The notes under the pieces: model-generated
What the model was told of the DNA's origin: nothing
Databases searched by the model: none
What the model saw: the letters and a program-made list of their open reading frames with translations, nothing else
Part shown: positions 7,218-15,838 of the stretch, in pieces
Layout: each line of letters opens with the position of its first letter
Position numbering within the stretch: position 1 is the stretch's first letter
Program-made: the position numbers and the translations under genes
Assembly: GCA_030425195.1 (NCBI GenBank)
Contig: JAUIAV010000027.1
Span: 1-59,771, forward strand
Length of the DNA stretch: 59,771 nt
From: Gammaproteobacteria bacterium
GTDB taxonomy: Bacteria; Pseudomonadota; Gammaproteobacteria; Pseudomonadales; Azotimanducaceae
Direction: 5' to 3'

Positions 7218-9290
7218 TCAATTGGGTTCCGCAAACCGTGCGATCCGGAAGCCCAGGTCCTGACGGCCTTCCAGTCCGTAGTCGCGGAAAGAGATCCTGA
7301 GATCGGTGATGGTGCCGTGCATCCAGCTCGAGCCCCGGATCACCCGATACTCTCCCGTTTCGGGACCGAGCGGATCCACCACGGCTTCGGTGCCCGGAAT
7401 CTCGTAAAAGTCGTTCACCCACTCGGAGACGTTGCCCGACATGTCATACAGACCGAGCGTGTTGGCTGCATAGGTGCCGACGGGTGCTGTGGCGATGTAG
7501 TTGTCGTTGTAGCCGAAGATGATCCTGCCGACCAGGTGTGCGGCGGAACGATCTGCGTAGTTGCCGTGCCTGTCAGGCGGTGGCAGATTTCCGCCCCAGG
7601 GAAACCGTAGAGGTCCGTCTACCGCAACCTGACGCACGCTGAAGGCCCACTCCGCCTCCGTCGGCAGACGATAACCGGTGGCCTGAGCGTTGATGCCGGT
7701 AATCTGACCACCGGCGGTCAGATAGAAACGGGGCAGCTTTTCCTGGTCCGACAGCCAGTTGCAGTAGAGGGCCGCCTCCTGCCAGCTGACATTGACCACC
7801 GGCTGTTCGGGTTTGTCGAGGTCCTGGTCCTCGAACTCGCCGGAAACATGGCCGCTGGCCCAGGCCATGAACTGGGCGTTGGTCACTTCCTGAGTTCCGA
7901 TGTAGAAAAAACGCTGCATCTGCACTTCCCGCAGCGTCTCGTTTGCCCGGCGGCCGGGCTGGCGGCGGGAAGCCCCCATGGTGAAAGGTTCCGGTTTCAC
8001 CAGCACCAGCTCCTGACCGGCGGGCGTGCGGACCCGCGGCTTCAGCGCGGCCAGACGTGCTTCCTCGACCGTCAGAAGCCGGACCTTCACCTCCTGCACC
8101 AGGCCGGCCTTCGGCGTGATGCTCGTTTCATAGCCGGCGTAGCCGGGAAGGCGCACGGAAAGATCATGAGCGACGGTGGGCAGAGACAGCGTGGCGCTGC
8201 GGCTGCCGCGTCGCGTCCCGTTCACGAAGATCTCTGCTTCCGGCGGATCGACGGTCACCAGCACGTCGCCCATCTGCCGTGACAGGTCGATGTTCAGCGC
8301 CCGCTCTTCCCCGGAATTGAGACTCAGGGATCGCTCTGCCGACTGGTATCCGGCCTTGAATACCTGAATCCGGTAACGCGAGCCGGAGCGTACAGCCAGC
8401 TCCAGAGGCGACTCGCCCTGAAAGGTGCCGTTCAGGGTGACGCCGGCCCCGGCCGGACGGGTGACCACGTTGATGAGACCGTCCGCCTGCTGGAGCCTGA
8501 ACGTAGGCAGGGTGATCTTCTCCTCCGCGGCAACGAGGATCCGCTGCCGGTGCTCCCGGTGGCCGGCCAGCTTCACCCGGACCTCGTGCTCGCCGGCGAG
8601 GGCTTCGATGGTGGCCGGGGTGACCGCACCCGTTGGCTCGTTGTCCAGAAAGATGTCCGCGCCGGCGGGCTCGGTAGCGAGGGTCACTTCGGCCCAGTTC
8701 GGGTTGAGGGTGCCGCTCACGGTCTGTTCCCGGTCCATGCCCTCGACGTCCACCACCAGCGCCAGCGGCTGATAGCGGGGTGCGCTGAACGTCACCTGGC
8801 GGCTGCCTGCAGGAACCTGGACGGGGTCACTGGGTGTGGTCGTGCTGATGATGCCGTCGATGGCGACCTCGGCACCGGCCGGATCGGATTCGAAGGTGAC
8901 CCGACCGGGCAGCTTCGAGAGCTGGAAATGGTGCAGCTGATTGCGGTCTTCACCCACCTCGAGCGCGGCATCGAGATCGTGGTAGCCCGGCGCGCCGGCC
9001 TGAACCCGGTATCCGCCCTCGCGCAGCAGATAGATGCCGCCCAGGGTGATCGAAGGCCCGCCGCTCACACTGACGGAATCCACTTCGGGGTCGAAGGTGA
9101 GCCGGACCGACTTGGCCGTGAACAGGAACCAGACGACGAGCAGCGTAGGCACCAGGATCGCAATGGTGACGATCTGGACCCGACTGAGCCGGAATCCGGA
9201 CTCCTGGGCAGCTTCCCTCGGCTTGTAGCCGACCGGGCGGATGACCGCCTCATCGTCCCCCGGGGCGATGGGGTCTCGGGAATCCGCCAC
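7218..9290 (-). CDS. Membrane protein with PEGA repeats and FGE/sulfatase-modifying-like domain
   Basis: About 690 residues from GTG 9290. A cytoplasmic stretch of some 35 residues precedes one membrane helix (IVTIAILVPTLLVVWFLF). At least four PEGA repeats follow (SDPAGAEVAIDG, TEPAGADIFLDN, TRPAGAGVTLNG, VDPPEAEIFVNG), with a more divergent one before them. The C-terminal 260 residues are an FGE-sulfatase domain: FTMGASRR, GYRLPTEAEWAF, MSGNVSEWVNDFY, VIRGSSW, DLGFRIAR. I see no catalytic Cys in the C-terminal R-G-S-S-W region, so formylglycine formation is unlikely and a ligand-binding or structural role more probable. The start overlaps nothing and lies 1 base after the TPR gene stop. Confidence 0.85.
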   Translation of the reverse strand: MADSRDPIAPGDDEAVIRPVGYKPREAAQESGFRLSRVQIVTIAILVPTLLVVWFLFTAKSVRLTFDPEVDSVSVSGGPSITLGGIYLLREGGYRVQAGAPGYHDLDAALEVGEDRNQLHHFQLSKLPGRVTFESDPAGAEVAIDGIISTTTPSDPVQVPAGSRQVTFSAPRYQPLALVVDVEGMDREQTVSGTLNPNWAEVTLATEPAGADIFLDNEPTGAVTPATIEALAGEHEVRVKLAGHREHRQRILVAAEEKITLPTFRLQQADGLINVVTRPAGAGVTLNGTFQGESPLELAVRSGSRYRIQVFKAGYQSAERSLSLNSGEERALNIDLSRQMGDVLVTVDPPEAEIFVNGTRRGSRSATLSLPTVAHDLSVRLPGYAGYETSITPKAGLVQEVKVRLLTVEEARLAALKPRVRTPAGQELVLVKPEPFTMGASRRQPGRRANETLREVQMQRFFYIGTQEVTNAQFMAWASGHVSGEFEDQDLDKPEQPVVNVSWQEAALYCNWLSDQEKLPRFYLTAGGQITGINAQATGYRLPTEAEWAFSVRQVAVDGPLRFPWGGNLPPPDRHGNYADRSAAHLVGRIIFGYNDNYIATAPVGTYAANTLGLYDMSGNVSEWVNDFYEIPGTEAVVDPLGPETGEYRVIRGSSWMHGTITDLRISFRDYGLEGRQDLGFRIARFAEPN

Positions 9291-9291
9291 C

Positions 9292-10824
9292 TCAGAAAGT
9301 CTCTTCGCAGCGGATCTCGACGGGCTGCATGTCCGGACGGACCAGAATGCTCTCGCGCACGTCTCTGCAACCATCGCGGCTGCCGATCACGGTGTAGGCA
9401 CCGGGCCTCAGGCTCAGCTGCTTCTCGGAGAACGTACCCAGCCGGCCGACCGTGGAGAGCGTGATTTCCGTCAGGTTGTCGCTGCGGAAGGTGACGGGCA
9501 CCGGTGTGCCATAGGTAGCCAGCAGGTCTTCGACCCGGGAAATCTGGGCCGCGAGCTTGGGTCCGCGGGGCTCAAGCGTCCGGGCGGTTCTGAGGATGTC
9601 GCCGGCCTGTCCGTAGAGAGATTTGGATGAAAGCTTGTCCGGTGAAGCGATGATGTTTCCGAGGGTGATGCTCGTCCGTTCCTGCGCCAGCGCCCGGGCG
9701 CGTCCGCTCTTGGCGAACTGAATGTTCCCGTCCAGCGCCAGCACCTTCTCGTACTCTTCGACCGCCTGCCGCCAGTCTTCCGCAGCCTCGAAGCCTTCTG
9801 CGCTCGCTCGGAGTCCTCGAATGGTTGCAAGGTCCTTGCGTTCCGCCACCTGCTCTAGTCCCCCCAGTGCGACCGGATCGCCGGGTCTGAGCTTCAGGGC
9901 GGAATCGAAGGCCGAACGGGCGGCTTCGAAGCGTTCCGCATCCATGGCCTGAAAACCGTCCGAGAGATACTCGCGGAAACGCATGTCGGACACGCCGACA
10001 CCCGCCGCTGCCATGGCCTCGGTCAGGCCGCTGGTGCGCGCATCCAGGGCCTGAATCTTCTCGTAAGTCTCGAGCGCGGCACGGAAGTCGCCTGCCAGCT
10101 CGTGGTTCTTCGCTTCCCGCAGCAGGTCGACGACTTCCGGCAGCAGCCCCGCCCGGGCGAGGCCCCGCTGCGCATCTTCGTTCTCGGGATCGATGGTGAG
10201 TGCCTGTTCGAAGCTGGCGACTGCCAGAGCCTGGTCCCGATCATCCAGCGCCGCGGTGCCGCGGCTCAGAGCGTCGCTCAGAATACCGGTACCGGTCTGG
10301 ATCAGCTCGGCGAGTGCATCGGAAGCTGCCCGATAGCTGGCCAGCGATGCCTCGAAGTCTTCCTCGACGAACTGCTCGTCACCCTGAGTGGCCAGGGCTT
10401 TCGCCTCATCCAGTCCGTCCAGACCCCACTGGCCGACCTGCATGCTTTCCTCGAGCTGCATCTGCAGCTCAACGAAGCGGGCGAGCTCCTGTTGAGCCTT
10501 CTCCCGGGTCTGCTGCCGGAGCAGCGCCTGGAACGGAGGAGGCGCGTCGTCAGCCTCAATCCGGGAGTCCGGCTCCGGAGGTGCTTCCGGTCCGGAGGCG
10601 CTGCCGGCAGGCGCGGGGGCATGGGTGGTGACGACGGGTGGGTCGATGAAGTCGGGGACGACGACGAACACCAACACCAGCAGGCCGATGACGACGGCGG
10701 ACAGCAAGAGCTGCAGCCAGGGGAGAGGTCTGCGCTGTCGTTGAACCGGTTGCCCGGGGGCAGGTTCCACGTGACTCAGCGGCACCGACTTCGGTCGGAT
10801 CTGGCTGAACTCTTCGTCGCTCAT
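9292..10824 (-). CDS. Single-pass membrane TPR protein
   Basis: 510 residues. A 37-residue basic, Pro-rich cytoplasmic tail leads into one membrane helix (LQLLLSAVVIGLLVLVFVVV) and then a large periplasmic region. Residues about 150-400 contain repeated helix pairs of TPR type (for example AVASFEQALTIDPENEDAQRGLA, ALETYEKIQALD, ARSAFDSALKLRPGDPVALGGL, AVEEYEKVLALD). The C-terminal 90 residues form a beta-rich domain (PGAYTVIGSRDGCRDVRESILVRP) similar to the ends of periplasmic binding proteins that resemble PEGA folds. Its stop is next to the PEGA/FGE-like gene start. A scaffold role is inferred. Confidence 0.8.
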   Translation of the reverse strand: MSDEEFSQIRPKSVPLSHVEPAPGQPVQRQRRPLPWLQLLLSAVVIGLLVLVFVVVPDFIDPPVVTTHAPAPAGSASGPEAPPEPDSRIEADDAPPPFQALLRQQTREKAQQELARFVELQMQLEESMQVGQWGLDGLDEAKALATQGDEQFVEEDFEASLASYRAASDALAELIQTGTGILSDALSRGTAALDDRDQALAVASFEQALTIDPENEDAQRGLARAGLLPEVVDLLREAKNHELAGDFRAALETYEKIQALDARTSGLTEAMAAAGVGVSDMRFREYLSDGFQAMDAERFEAARSAFDSALKLRPGDPVALGGLEQVAERKDLATIRGLRASAEGFEAAEDWRQAVEEYEKVLALDGNIQFAKSGRARALAQERTSITLGNIIASPDKLSSKSLYGQAGDILRTARTLEPRGPKLAAQISRVEDLLATYGTPVPVTFRSDNLTEITLSTVGRLGTFSEKQLSLRPGAYTVIGSRDGCRDVRESILVRPDMQPVEIRCEETF

Positions 10825-10850
10825 GATCGAAGCCGGCCGTTCCTGTCTGT

Positions 10851-12158
10851 CTATGGCTCGTGGCCGGTCGTGTCGTCGATGCCGTCTTCGTCAGCCGGCA
10901 GCCCCGATTCCGATGCCGGTGCTGCAGGATCCGGGATGCCGAGATCGGCGAAGTAGAGTCGGCGGAGGATGACCCGCAGTTCCTCGTACTGCTCATCCAC
11001 GTTGCCCTGGAGCCGAACGCTCTGGTTCTCGAGCTCGATGGTGTGCGGCATGATCTCCGCTTCTGCGGCAACGCCGACTTCCTCGAGCACCTGGGCGTGC
11101 ATCTGGGCCTCGTCCCGCTTCGCGATGGCCGTCTTGAGCAGCATGGCGCCGCTCATGATGCTGACGATACCGCTGGTATCCACATACGCATTGCTGCTCT
11201 CGCTCATGGCAGCGATGCCGCCGGCGATCGCCACAGCGCCGCCGATCGCCCGGGCGGTGGACTGTGCTTTCAGCTCCTTGTAGGCGATGGCTTCGTCGTA
11301 GGTGGCCTTCCGCCAGCTCTGATAAGCCGGATACATCTCCCGCTGAAAGTTCTCGTAGTACTCGTCGAGGGTGTCGATGAACAGATACTCGCGTTCTCTG
11401 ACCTTGCGCACCCGGGTGAGCATCGGGTCGTCCTCGGCCGGCAGACGTCTGAGCACGAACTCACCGTCGTCCGTCTCTCCGATGTGTTCGGCGAATGCGT
11501 CCGGCGCGAAATCCTGCGCAAACTTCATCTCCGCGGTGGCTCGGATCTCATGGACGTGCTCGGTGCTGAGCGTCTTGCGGTATTCCAGCAGGTCGTTCGC
11601 GAGGTTCTTGTAGATGGTCTGAAATGGATCGATACCGGGCGGAATGCCGTCGTCGTAGGCGTACTTGCTGGCCAGGGCCTCGTATTCACGGGTAAACCAT
11701 TTCTGACCGGTGGCGTCTTCGACGCTGATCTCCACGGCCATACTCTCGCCATTCGAACGGAGGATCCGGCCGGTGATGCTGACGTCCACGGCGTGTGTCG
11801 GGCGTGGCACGACCCGCACGGCACCCCAGTTGCCCGTGCTCTGCAGCAGGTTCTTGGCGAAGTAGGGCATGTAGTTCGCTTCCGCTCTGCGGATATCCGG
11901 CTGGATCAGCAGTTTCACCTGCTCGTCGTAGTCCTCGGGCACATTGGGATCGAAGATGGCGATGCCGATGTCGAGCAGTTCTGATTCCGCCTGTTGCCGC
12001 GCCAGCTGCTCGGGCGGAGTCATGTCCACGATCCGGACGGTCTCACTCACGCAGCCGCCGAGCAGGGCCATCAGACACAGGCCGAGCAGCCCCAACGGAA
12101 CTCCACCCTGCGCCCTTCTCAGGAAGGCACTCGCTGTCAACTTCAGATCACCCGTCAT
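10851..12158 (-). CDS. Large putative lipoprotein
   Basis: 435 residues with a lipoprotein signal (LGLLGLCLMALLGGC) and the sequence VSETVRIVDMTPPEQ after the lipidated Cys. The N-terminal half of the mature chain (LLDIGIAIFDPNVPEDYDEQ, EANYMPYFAKNLLQSTG, VDVSITGRILRSNGESMAVEISVEDATG) looks like an OM-lipoprotein beta domain. The middle has a Tyr/Glu-rich helical part, and a Gly/Ala-rich segment (AIGGAVAIAGGIAAMSE) that could insert in or lie on a membrane. The last 60 residues are acidic. I recognise no named family. ATG 12158 is 6 bases after the upstream stop, so the two lipoprotein genes are co-transcribed. Confidence 0.75.
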   Translation of the reverse strand: MTGDLKLTASAFLRRAQGGVPLGLLGLCLMALLGGCVSETVRIVDMTPPEQLARQQAESELLDIGIAIFDPNVPEDYDEQVKLLIQPDIRRAEANYMPYFAKNLLQSTGNWGAVRVVPRPTHAVDVSITGRILRSNGESMAVEISVEDATGQKWFTREYEALASKYAYDDGIPPGIDPFQTIYKNLANDLLEYRKTLSTEHVHEIRATAEMKFAQDFAPDAFAEHIGETDDGEFVLRRLPAEDDPMLTRVRKVREREYLFIDTLDEYYENFQREMYPAYQSWRKATYDEAIAYKELKAQSTARAIGGAVAIAGGIAAMSESSNAYVDTSGIVSIMSGAMLLKTAIAKRDEAQMHAQVLEEVGVAAEAEIMPHTIELENQSVRLQGNVDEQYEELRVILRRLYFADLGIPDPAAPASESGLPADEDGIDDTTGHEP

Positions 12159-12164
12159 CTTGGC

Positions 12165-13352
12165 TCAGGCACCCTTATAGCGCCGGTATTCTTCCCACAG
12201 CTTCTCTCTCAGCTCCGGGTCCGTCTCGTTCATGGCAGCCTCCCGGAGCTGACGGGCAATGATATCGTCATCCCGGGCGTCGGGTATGTCGTCAGGAATG
12301 TTGCCAGACTGAGCGGGGGGTGCCTTCTGCGGAGAGTTCTGACTCGGCATGCCCCGAGGCTCGTAACCGGCCGTCTGCTGCGTCGCACCGCCGGGTTCGC
12401 CGCCATCGGCCTGGCCGGCGGTGGATTCCGACGACGAGGGCAGGGTGCCGGAGGCCCCACCGGTGCCGGCGCGTTCGTTGCTGCGGGCCTGGATCACTTC
12501 CCGTTCCGCTAGGATCTCACCGTCGAAATCTTCCAGCGCCGCATCCAGCTCGCCGTCTCCGCCGCTGCCGCTGCCGTTTCCCTGGCCCGGCGGCAGGCCA
12601 CGCTCGGAGGGCATGGGCGGGATGTTCGAACTCTCCCCGGGGAGCTGATTGCTGGTTTCCCAGCCGCCTTCCGCGCCGCCGGGGACGCCGGTTTCCCAGG
12701 AGTCCTCGGCGTCGGAGCTCCCGGGCTGGCCGCTGCCGGTTGCACCGCCCGTCTGCCCGCCCGGAGGCTGGGTGGACTGGGTGCCGCCGGCCGCACCGCC
12801 GGAGGCAGGATCCCAGGTGGGCTGATTCAGCGTACCGTTGCCGTCGCCTTCGGTGCCGCCGGGCTGTTCACCCGGCGTCTGGCTCTGACCGCTCTGCCCG
12901 GACGGATCAGAACTCTGCCCGGAAGGGTCGCCGCTCTGTCCCTGCTGGCTCCCAGGGGTACCGCCGGGCATGGGCATGCCGGGCACGCCGCTCGGCATGC
13001 TGGTTCCACCGGAAGTGCTGCCCCCCGGACTCGAGGCACCGGGCATGGAGCCGCTCTGTCCGGAGGGGCTGGACGAGGACGGACTGGAAGAAGGAGAGGA
13101 CGATGACGGCGAACTGCTCGGCGACGACGGTGAGCTGCTCGGCGACGAGGGCGAACTGCTCGGCGATGAAGGTGAGCTGCTCGGTGACGGCATGCTGGGT
13201 GACGGCAGCCCGGACGAAGGCGAGCTGGGCGGTGGACTGCTGCTGCTCGAGGAACAGCCGGCCACGCCCAGGGCGGCGGCCAGAACCAGCATGGGCAGCC
13301 GGTGCAGGGCTTTCCGGTACATCCTCTCCCAGGTGCCCGGCACGACTTCCAT
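12165..13352 (-). CDS. Ser/Pro/Gly-rich low-complexity lipoprotein
   Basis: 395 residues from ATG 13352, with GGGGTGAG just upstream. A lipobox (AAALGVAGC, Cys33) is followed by about 65 residues made almost only of Ser and Pro with a 7-residue period (PSSSPSS), then a long Gly/Ser/Gln/Pro-rich stretch (GQSGDPSGQSSDPSGQ). Only the last 60 residues look folded (DDDIIARQLREAAMNETDPE, LREKLWEEYRRYKGA, helical and charged). The protein probably tethers its small C-terminal helix at a distance from the membrane, perhaps across peptidoglycan. No enzyme motif is visible. Confidence 0.8.
   Translation of the reverse strand: MEVVPGTWERMYRKALHRLPMLVLAAALGVAGCSSSSSSPPPSSPSSGLPSPSMPSPSSSPSSPSSSPSSPSSSPSSPSSSPSSSSPSSSPSSSSPSGQSGSMPGASSPGGSTSGGTSMPSGVPGMPMPGGTPGSQQGQSGDPSGQSSDPSGQSGQSQTPGEQPGGTEGDGNGTLNQPTWDPASGGAAGGTQSTQPPGGQTGGATGSGQPGSSDAEDSWETGVPGGAEGGWETSNQLPGESSNIPPMPSERGLPPGQGNGSGSGGDGELDAALEDFDGEILAEREVIQARSNERAGTGGASGTLPSSSESTAGQADGGEPGGATQQTAGYEPRGMPSQNSPQKAPPAQSGNIPDDIPDARDDDIIARQLREAAMNETDPELREKLWEEYRRYKGA
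13055..13253 (-). repeat. Tandem 21-bp-type repeats encoding the Ser/Pro tether
   Basis: Within the lipoprotein gene, the plus strand shows repeated GAGCTGCTCGGCGACG-like units with small base changes. They encode the 7-residue pattern PSSSPSS on the minus strand. Unit length is a multiple of three, so changes in copy number would lengthen or shorten the tether without breaking the frame. Confidence 0.75.
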
Positions 13353-13447
13353 TTTCTCACCCCCTGAAATCCGGTTTCTGCGGCAGGACCACGTACGGTG
13401 CCGCATGGAGAGTCTGACGGGGTGAACCTGAACGGACGCTGTACGAC

Positions 13448-14947
13448 TCACTGCGCTTCGTCCTCTTCCGTGCGTTCGACGAGCGTGACCTGGGGGTAGT
13501 AGGTGAACCGGTGCGTGTAGCTGTAATCGCTCGTGGGCTGCGGCTCGCCATCGACGATGGGCGGCCGGAACCGGGAAGCCCGCAGGCTCTTGCGCACCCG
13601 GAAATCCATCATCCCGTCGGGAACGGATTCCAGGGTCGTCAGGCCTCGAGGTGCGCCCCGCTCGTTGATGTCGAACTGGACGGTCACCAGCCCTTCAGCC
13701 GTCCGCTCGGGTACGTCCGGTGCGCTCGGATCCACGGGTGCCGGGAAGTGGATGAGCTTCGGCTCGCCGAAGAAGTCTTCCAGTGGAAAATCTTCCACGC
13801 CTTCCATGAGCTCGTAGGCGATCTCATACAGCGGAAAGGCTTCCCGCGTTTTCTCGAAAAGCAGATGCCAGTCCGCCAGATCCAGGATGGACTGGGCAAT
13901 GACGGGCGTGGGGGAATTGTGCTCCCGGTGGATCTGAATGATGGTCTGCAGGGCCCTTTCGCCAGCGGGAAAATTGTTGATCGTGATGGGCCCGTAGCTC
14001 GTCTCCAGACCGGTTTCGGCCGCATAGGCCGCCGGTTGCGTGGAGTCGATGTAGATCGGCGGAAAGCGCTCGAGCCGATAGGTGCGGGCGACGCCGCTCC
14101 AGGCCGGGATCGCTTCCATCGACCCGCCTCTGCCGTTGGCGATCATGACATCCGTCGCCCGTTGATACAGGTGCCGCGCGGCGAATATGTTGTGCGTTTT
14201 CTCATACCACTCGGCCAGGTGGTACAGACCGGGAAGAATCTCCTCGCTGTAGGGGTCGTAGGCCCGCTGCAGCACGTGGTAGGCATACTCCTCGCGCTCG
14301 TTGGCGGTCTCGAAATCCCCCAGCGTCCGGTAGACCTCCGCCTCCCGGTAGACGATCTCCAGCTGCTCTGCGGAAACCAGTCCCGAGTTCACCCGCTCGA
14401 GGTGCACCGCACGTCCATAGTTTTCGAGCGCGCCCACGTAGTCGCCCTCGAGCACCTGGATGTCGCCGAGCAGCGTGACGGGGCGGACCAGCGCCGGATC
14501 GAACCGGTGGCTGGATTGCTCTATCTCCCGGATCTTCTGGCTGAGCCAGTACTTTGGAATCTCGTATTCACCGGCTTCGATCTGTGCTTCGATCTGATCC
14601 AGGTCGGGATCCAGTTCCTCCAGGATGTCGGCGATGCTCGTGCCGGATTCATCCCGCCGGTTCGGCAGCGCCATGGCGGCGGCCGGGGCATTGGCGGCTT
14701 CAGCGAAGGGATCGGTGACGGCTTCCGGCTCTGCGGGTGATTCCGACCCGATGACAGGTGCTGCGTCACCGAGCGACTCCGCAGAAGGCCCGATTTCATC
14801 CGGCGCGGTACCGTCACCGGCTTCCTGCGCAAACGCGGGATGACCGGCGGTCAGAATCACGGGCAGGGCCAGGGTGCGGAACACCCGCCAGAGCTTGAAA
14901 GAGACATCCCGATTGATACTGCTGATGACGATCCGCCCCCGGTTCAT
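13448..14947 (-). CDS. Periplasmic TPR protein with TonB-like C-terminal domain, first gene of the operon
   Basis: About 499 residues from ATG 14947; an in-frame ATG at 14980 is an alternative. A signal segment (FRTLALPVILTAGHPAFAQ) is followed by an acidic Ala/Pro linker, then TPR-like helices from about 115 to 280 (GDYVGALENYGRAVHLE, YREAEVYRTLGDFETA, AYDPYSEEILPGLYHLAEWY). The C-terminal 90 residues resemble the TonB C-terminal fold: GLVTVQFDINERGAPRGL, then LRASRFRPPIVDGEP and a final strand. A TonB-like end in the same operon as an ExbB-type channel supports an energised envelope system. Confidence 0.78.
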   Translation of the reverse strand: MNRGRIVISSINRDVSFKLWRVFRTLALPVILTAGHPAFAQEAGDGTAPDEIGPSAESLGDAAPVIGSESPAEPEAVTDPFAEAANAPAAAMALPNRRDESGTSIADILEELDPDLDQIEAQIEAGEYEIPKYWLSQKIREIEQSSHRFDPALVRPVTLLGDIQVLEGDYVGALENYGRAVHLERVNSGLVSAEQLEIVYREAEVYRTLGDFETANEREEYAYHVLQRAYDPYSEEILPGLYHLAEWYEKTHNIFAARHLYQRATDVMIANGRGGSMEAIPAWSGVARTYRLERFPPIYIDSTQPAAYAAETGLETSYGPITINNFPAGERALQTIIQIHREHNSPTPVIAQSILDLADWHLLFEKTREAFPLYEIAYELMEGVEDFPLEDFFGEPKLIHFPAPVDPSAPDVPERTAEGLVTVQFDINERGAPRGLTTLESVPDGMMDFRVRKSLRASRFRPPIVDGEPQPTSDYSYTHRFTYYPQVTLVERTEEDEAQ

Positions 14948-15081
14948 CCGTTCACTCAATTCTGACCGCAGAACGTGCAATCGGTTCGAGTGTGAAATTG
15001 CCCAGGAATCAAGTCAAGCGGGTGCTCTCGAGGGCCCTGGAGAGGCGGCAGGGACTGAATTGAGCTACCATCGCCGCCCAT
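14948..15081. other. Divergent intergenic region between the envelope operon and tusA
   Basis: Promoters for both directions should lie here. On the minus strand a TTGACT element occurs near 15015, but the hexamer 17 bases downstream (CACACT) is a poor -10. I find no clear operator or hairpin. Confidence 0.4.
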
Positions 15082-15324
15082 ATGAACGCACCTGAAATCC
15101 AGGCCGACCAGACCCTCGATGCCCGGGGTCTCCTCTGTCCAGAACCGCTGATGCTTGCCCGGAACCGGGTTCGCGAAATGCGCTCGACAGAGGTGCTGCA
15201 CATCCAGGCGACCGATCCGAGCACCCGGCGCGATTTCACCAATTTCTGCCGTTTCATGGGCCACGAGCTGGTCCGCGAGGAACGTCTCGGCGACGTCTAT
15301 CACTTCTGGATCCGCAAAGGCTGA
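15082..15324 (+). CDS. tusA: TusA-family sulfur carrier protein
   Basis: 80 residues, the usual size. The protein starts with an acidic lead and then has the family core LDARGLLCPEPLMLARNRVR with the CPxP motif; the Cys accepts persulfide sulfur and passes it to partners in tRNA thiolation or molybdopterin synthesis. The C-terminal half (VLHIQATDPSTRRDFTNFCR...) fits the two-layered alpha/beta fold. ATG 15082 follows a divergent intergenic region, so the gene probably opens the operon that runs to 20499. It lies 10 bases before the cyclotransferase gene. Confidence 0.92.
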   Translation: MNAPEIQADQTLDARGLLCPEPLMLARNRVREMRSTEVLHIQATDPSTRRDFTNFCRFMGHELVREERLGDVYHFWIRKG

Positions 15325-15334
15325 TCCGCGGCAC

Positions 15335-15838
15335 ATGGTGGCCCGCTACTTCGCCTATGGATCGAACATGAATCCGGACCGGGTCCGGGAACGGGGGATC
15401 AACTTCGATCATGCCGTCGCCGCGGCACTCGAGGATTTCGCTCTGGTTTTCGACAAAACCTCCCGGGCCCACGCCGGTCTCGGTCACGCCAACGTGGTCC
15501 CGGCACGGGGAGAAGCAGTGGAGGGCGTTCTTTACTGGCTTGCCGGCACCGGAGAGATCGGCAAGATGGACCGGTTCGAGTCCACGCCCGTCAACTACAG
15601 CCGTGAGGTGGTCCACGTGCGCGTGGATGCAACGGACATACCGCCGGAGCACATGTCCGCCGCCGGGTCTGGCGGAACCCTGGTGACCACCTGGACGTAC
15701 TTCGCCAACCCCGCCGTGCGGCGGGCCGGTCTGCTGCCACCCCGCAGCTACCTCAACCACCTGCTGGCTGGCCGGCCGTTCCTCTCCGAGCGCTATTACG
15801 ACATGCTCGCCAGCTGGCCCTGCGAGGAAGACCGGTGA
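15335..15838 (+). CDS. Gamma-glutamylcyclotransferase family protein
   Basis: 167 residues. The N-terminal motif FAYGSNMNPDRVRERG is the substrate-phosphate/carboxylate loop of the AIG2/GGCT family, and FESTPVNYSREVVHVRV supplies the catalytic-region acid. The fold forms 5-oxoproline from gamma-glutamyl amines or peptides; the exact substrate is unknown. ATG 15335 is chosen because it begins directly before the conserved YGSN loop. The stop overlaps the epmC start by four bases (GTGA). Confidence 0.88.
   Translation: MVARYFAYGSNMNPDRVRERGINFDHAVAAALEDFALVFDKTSRAHAGLGHANVVPARGEAVEGVLYWLAGTGEIGKMDRFESTPVNYSREVVHVRVDATDIPPEHMSAAGSGGTLVTTWTYFANPAVRRAGLLPPRSYLNHLLAGRPFLSERYYDMLASWPCEEDR

Noticed and set aside
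13055-13253. CRISPR-like tandem repeats
   Set aside because: Units are contiguous without spacers, in frame, and encode the Ser/Pro tether.
1337-14947. A Zorya-type anti-phage system because of the ExbB/MotA-like protein
   Set aside because: The channel protein lacks the long ZorA tail, no OmpA/MotB-like ZorB, helicase or nuclease is present, and the many lipoproteins fit an envelope role better.
14975-15010. tRNA-like GGTTCGA sequence
   Set aside because: No acceptor or anticodon stems can be formed around it.
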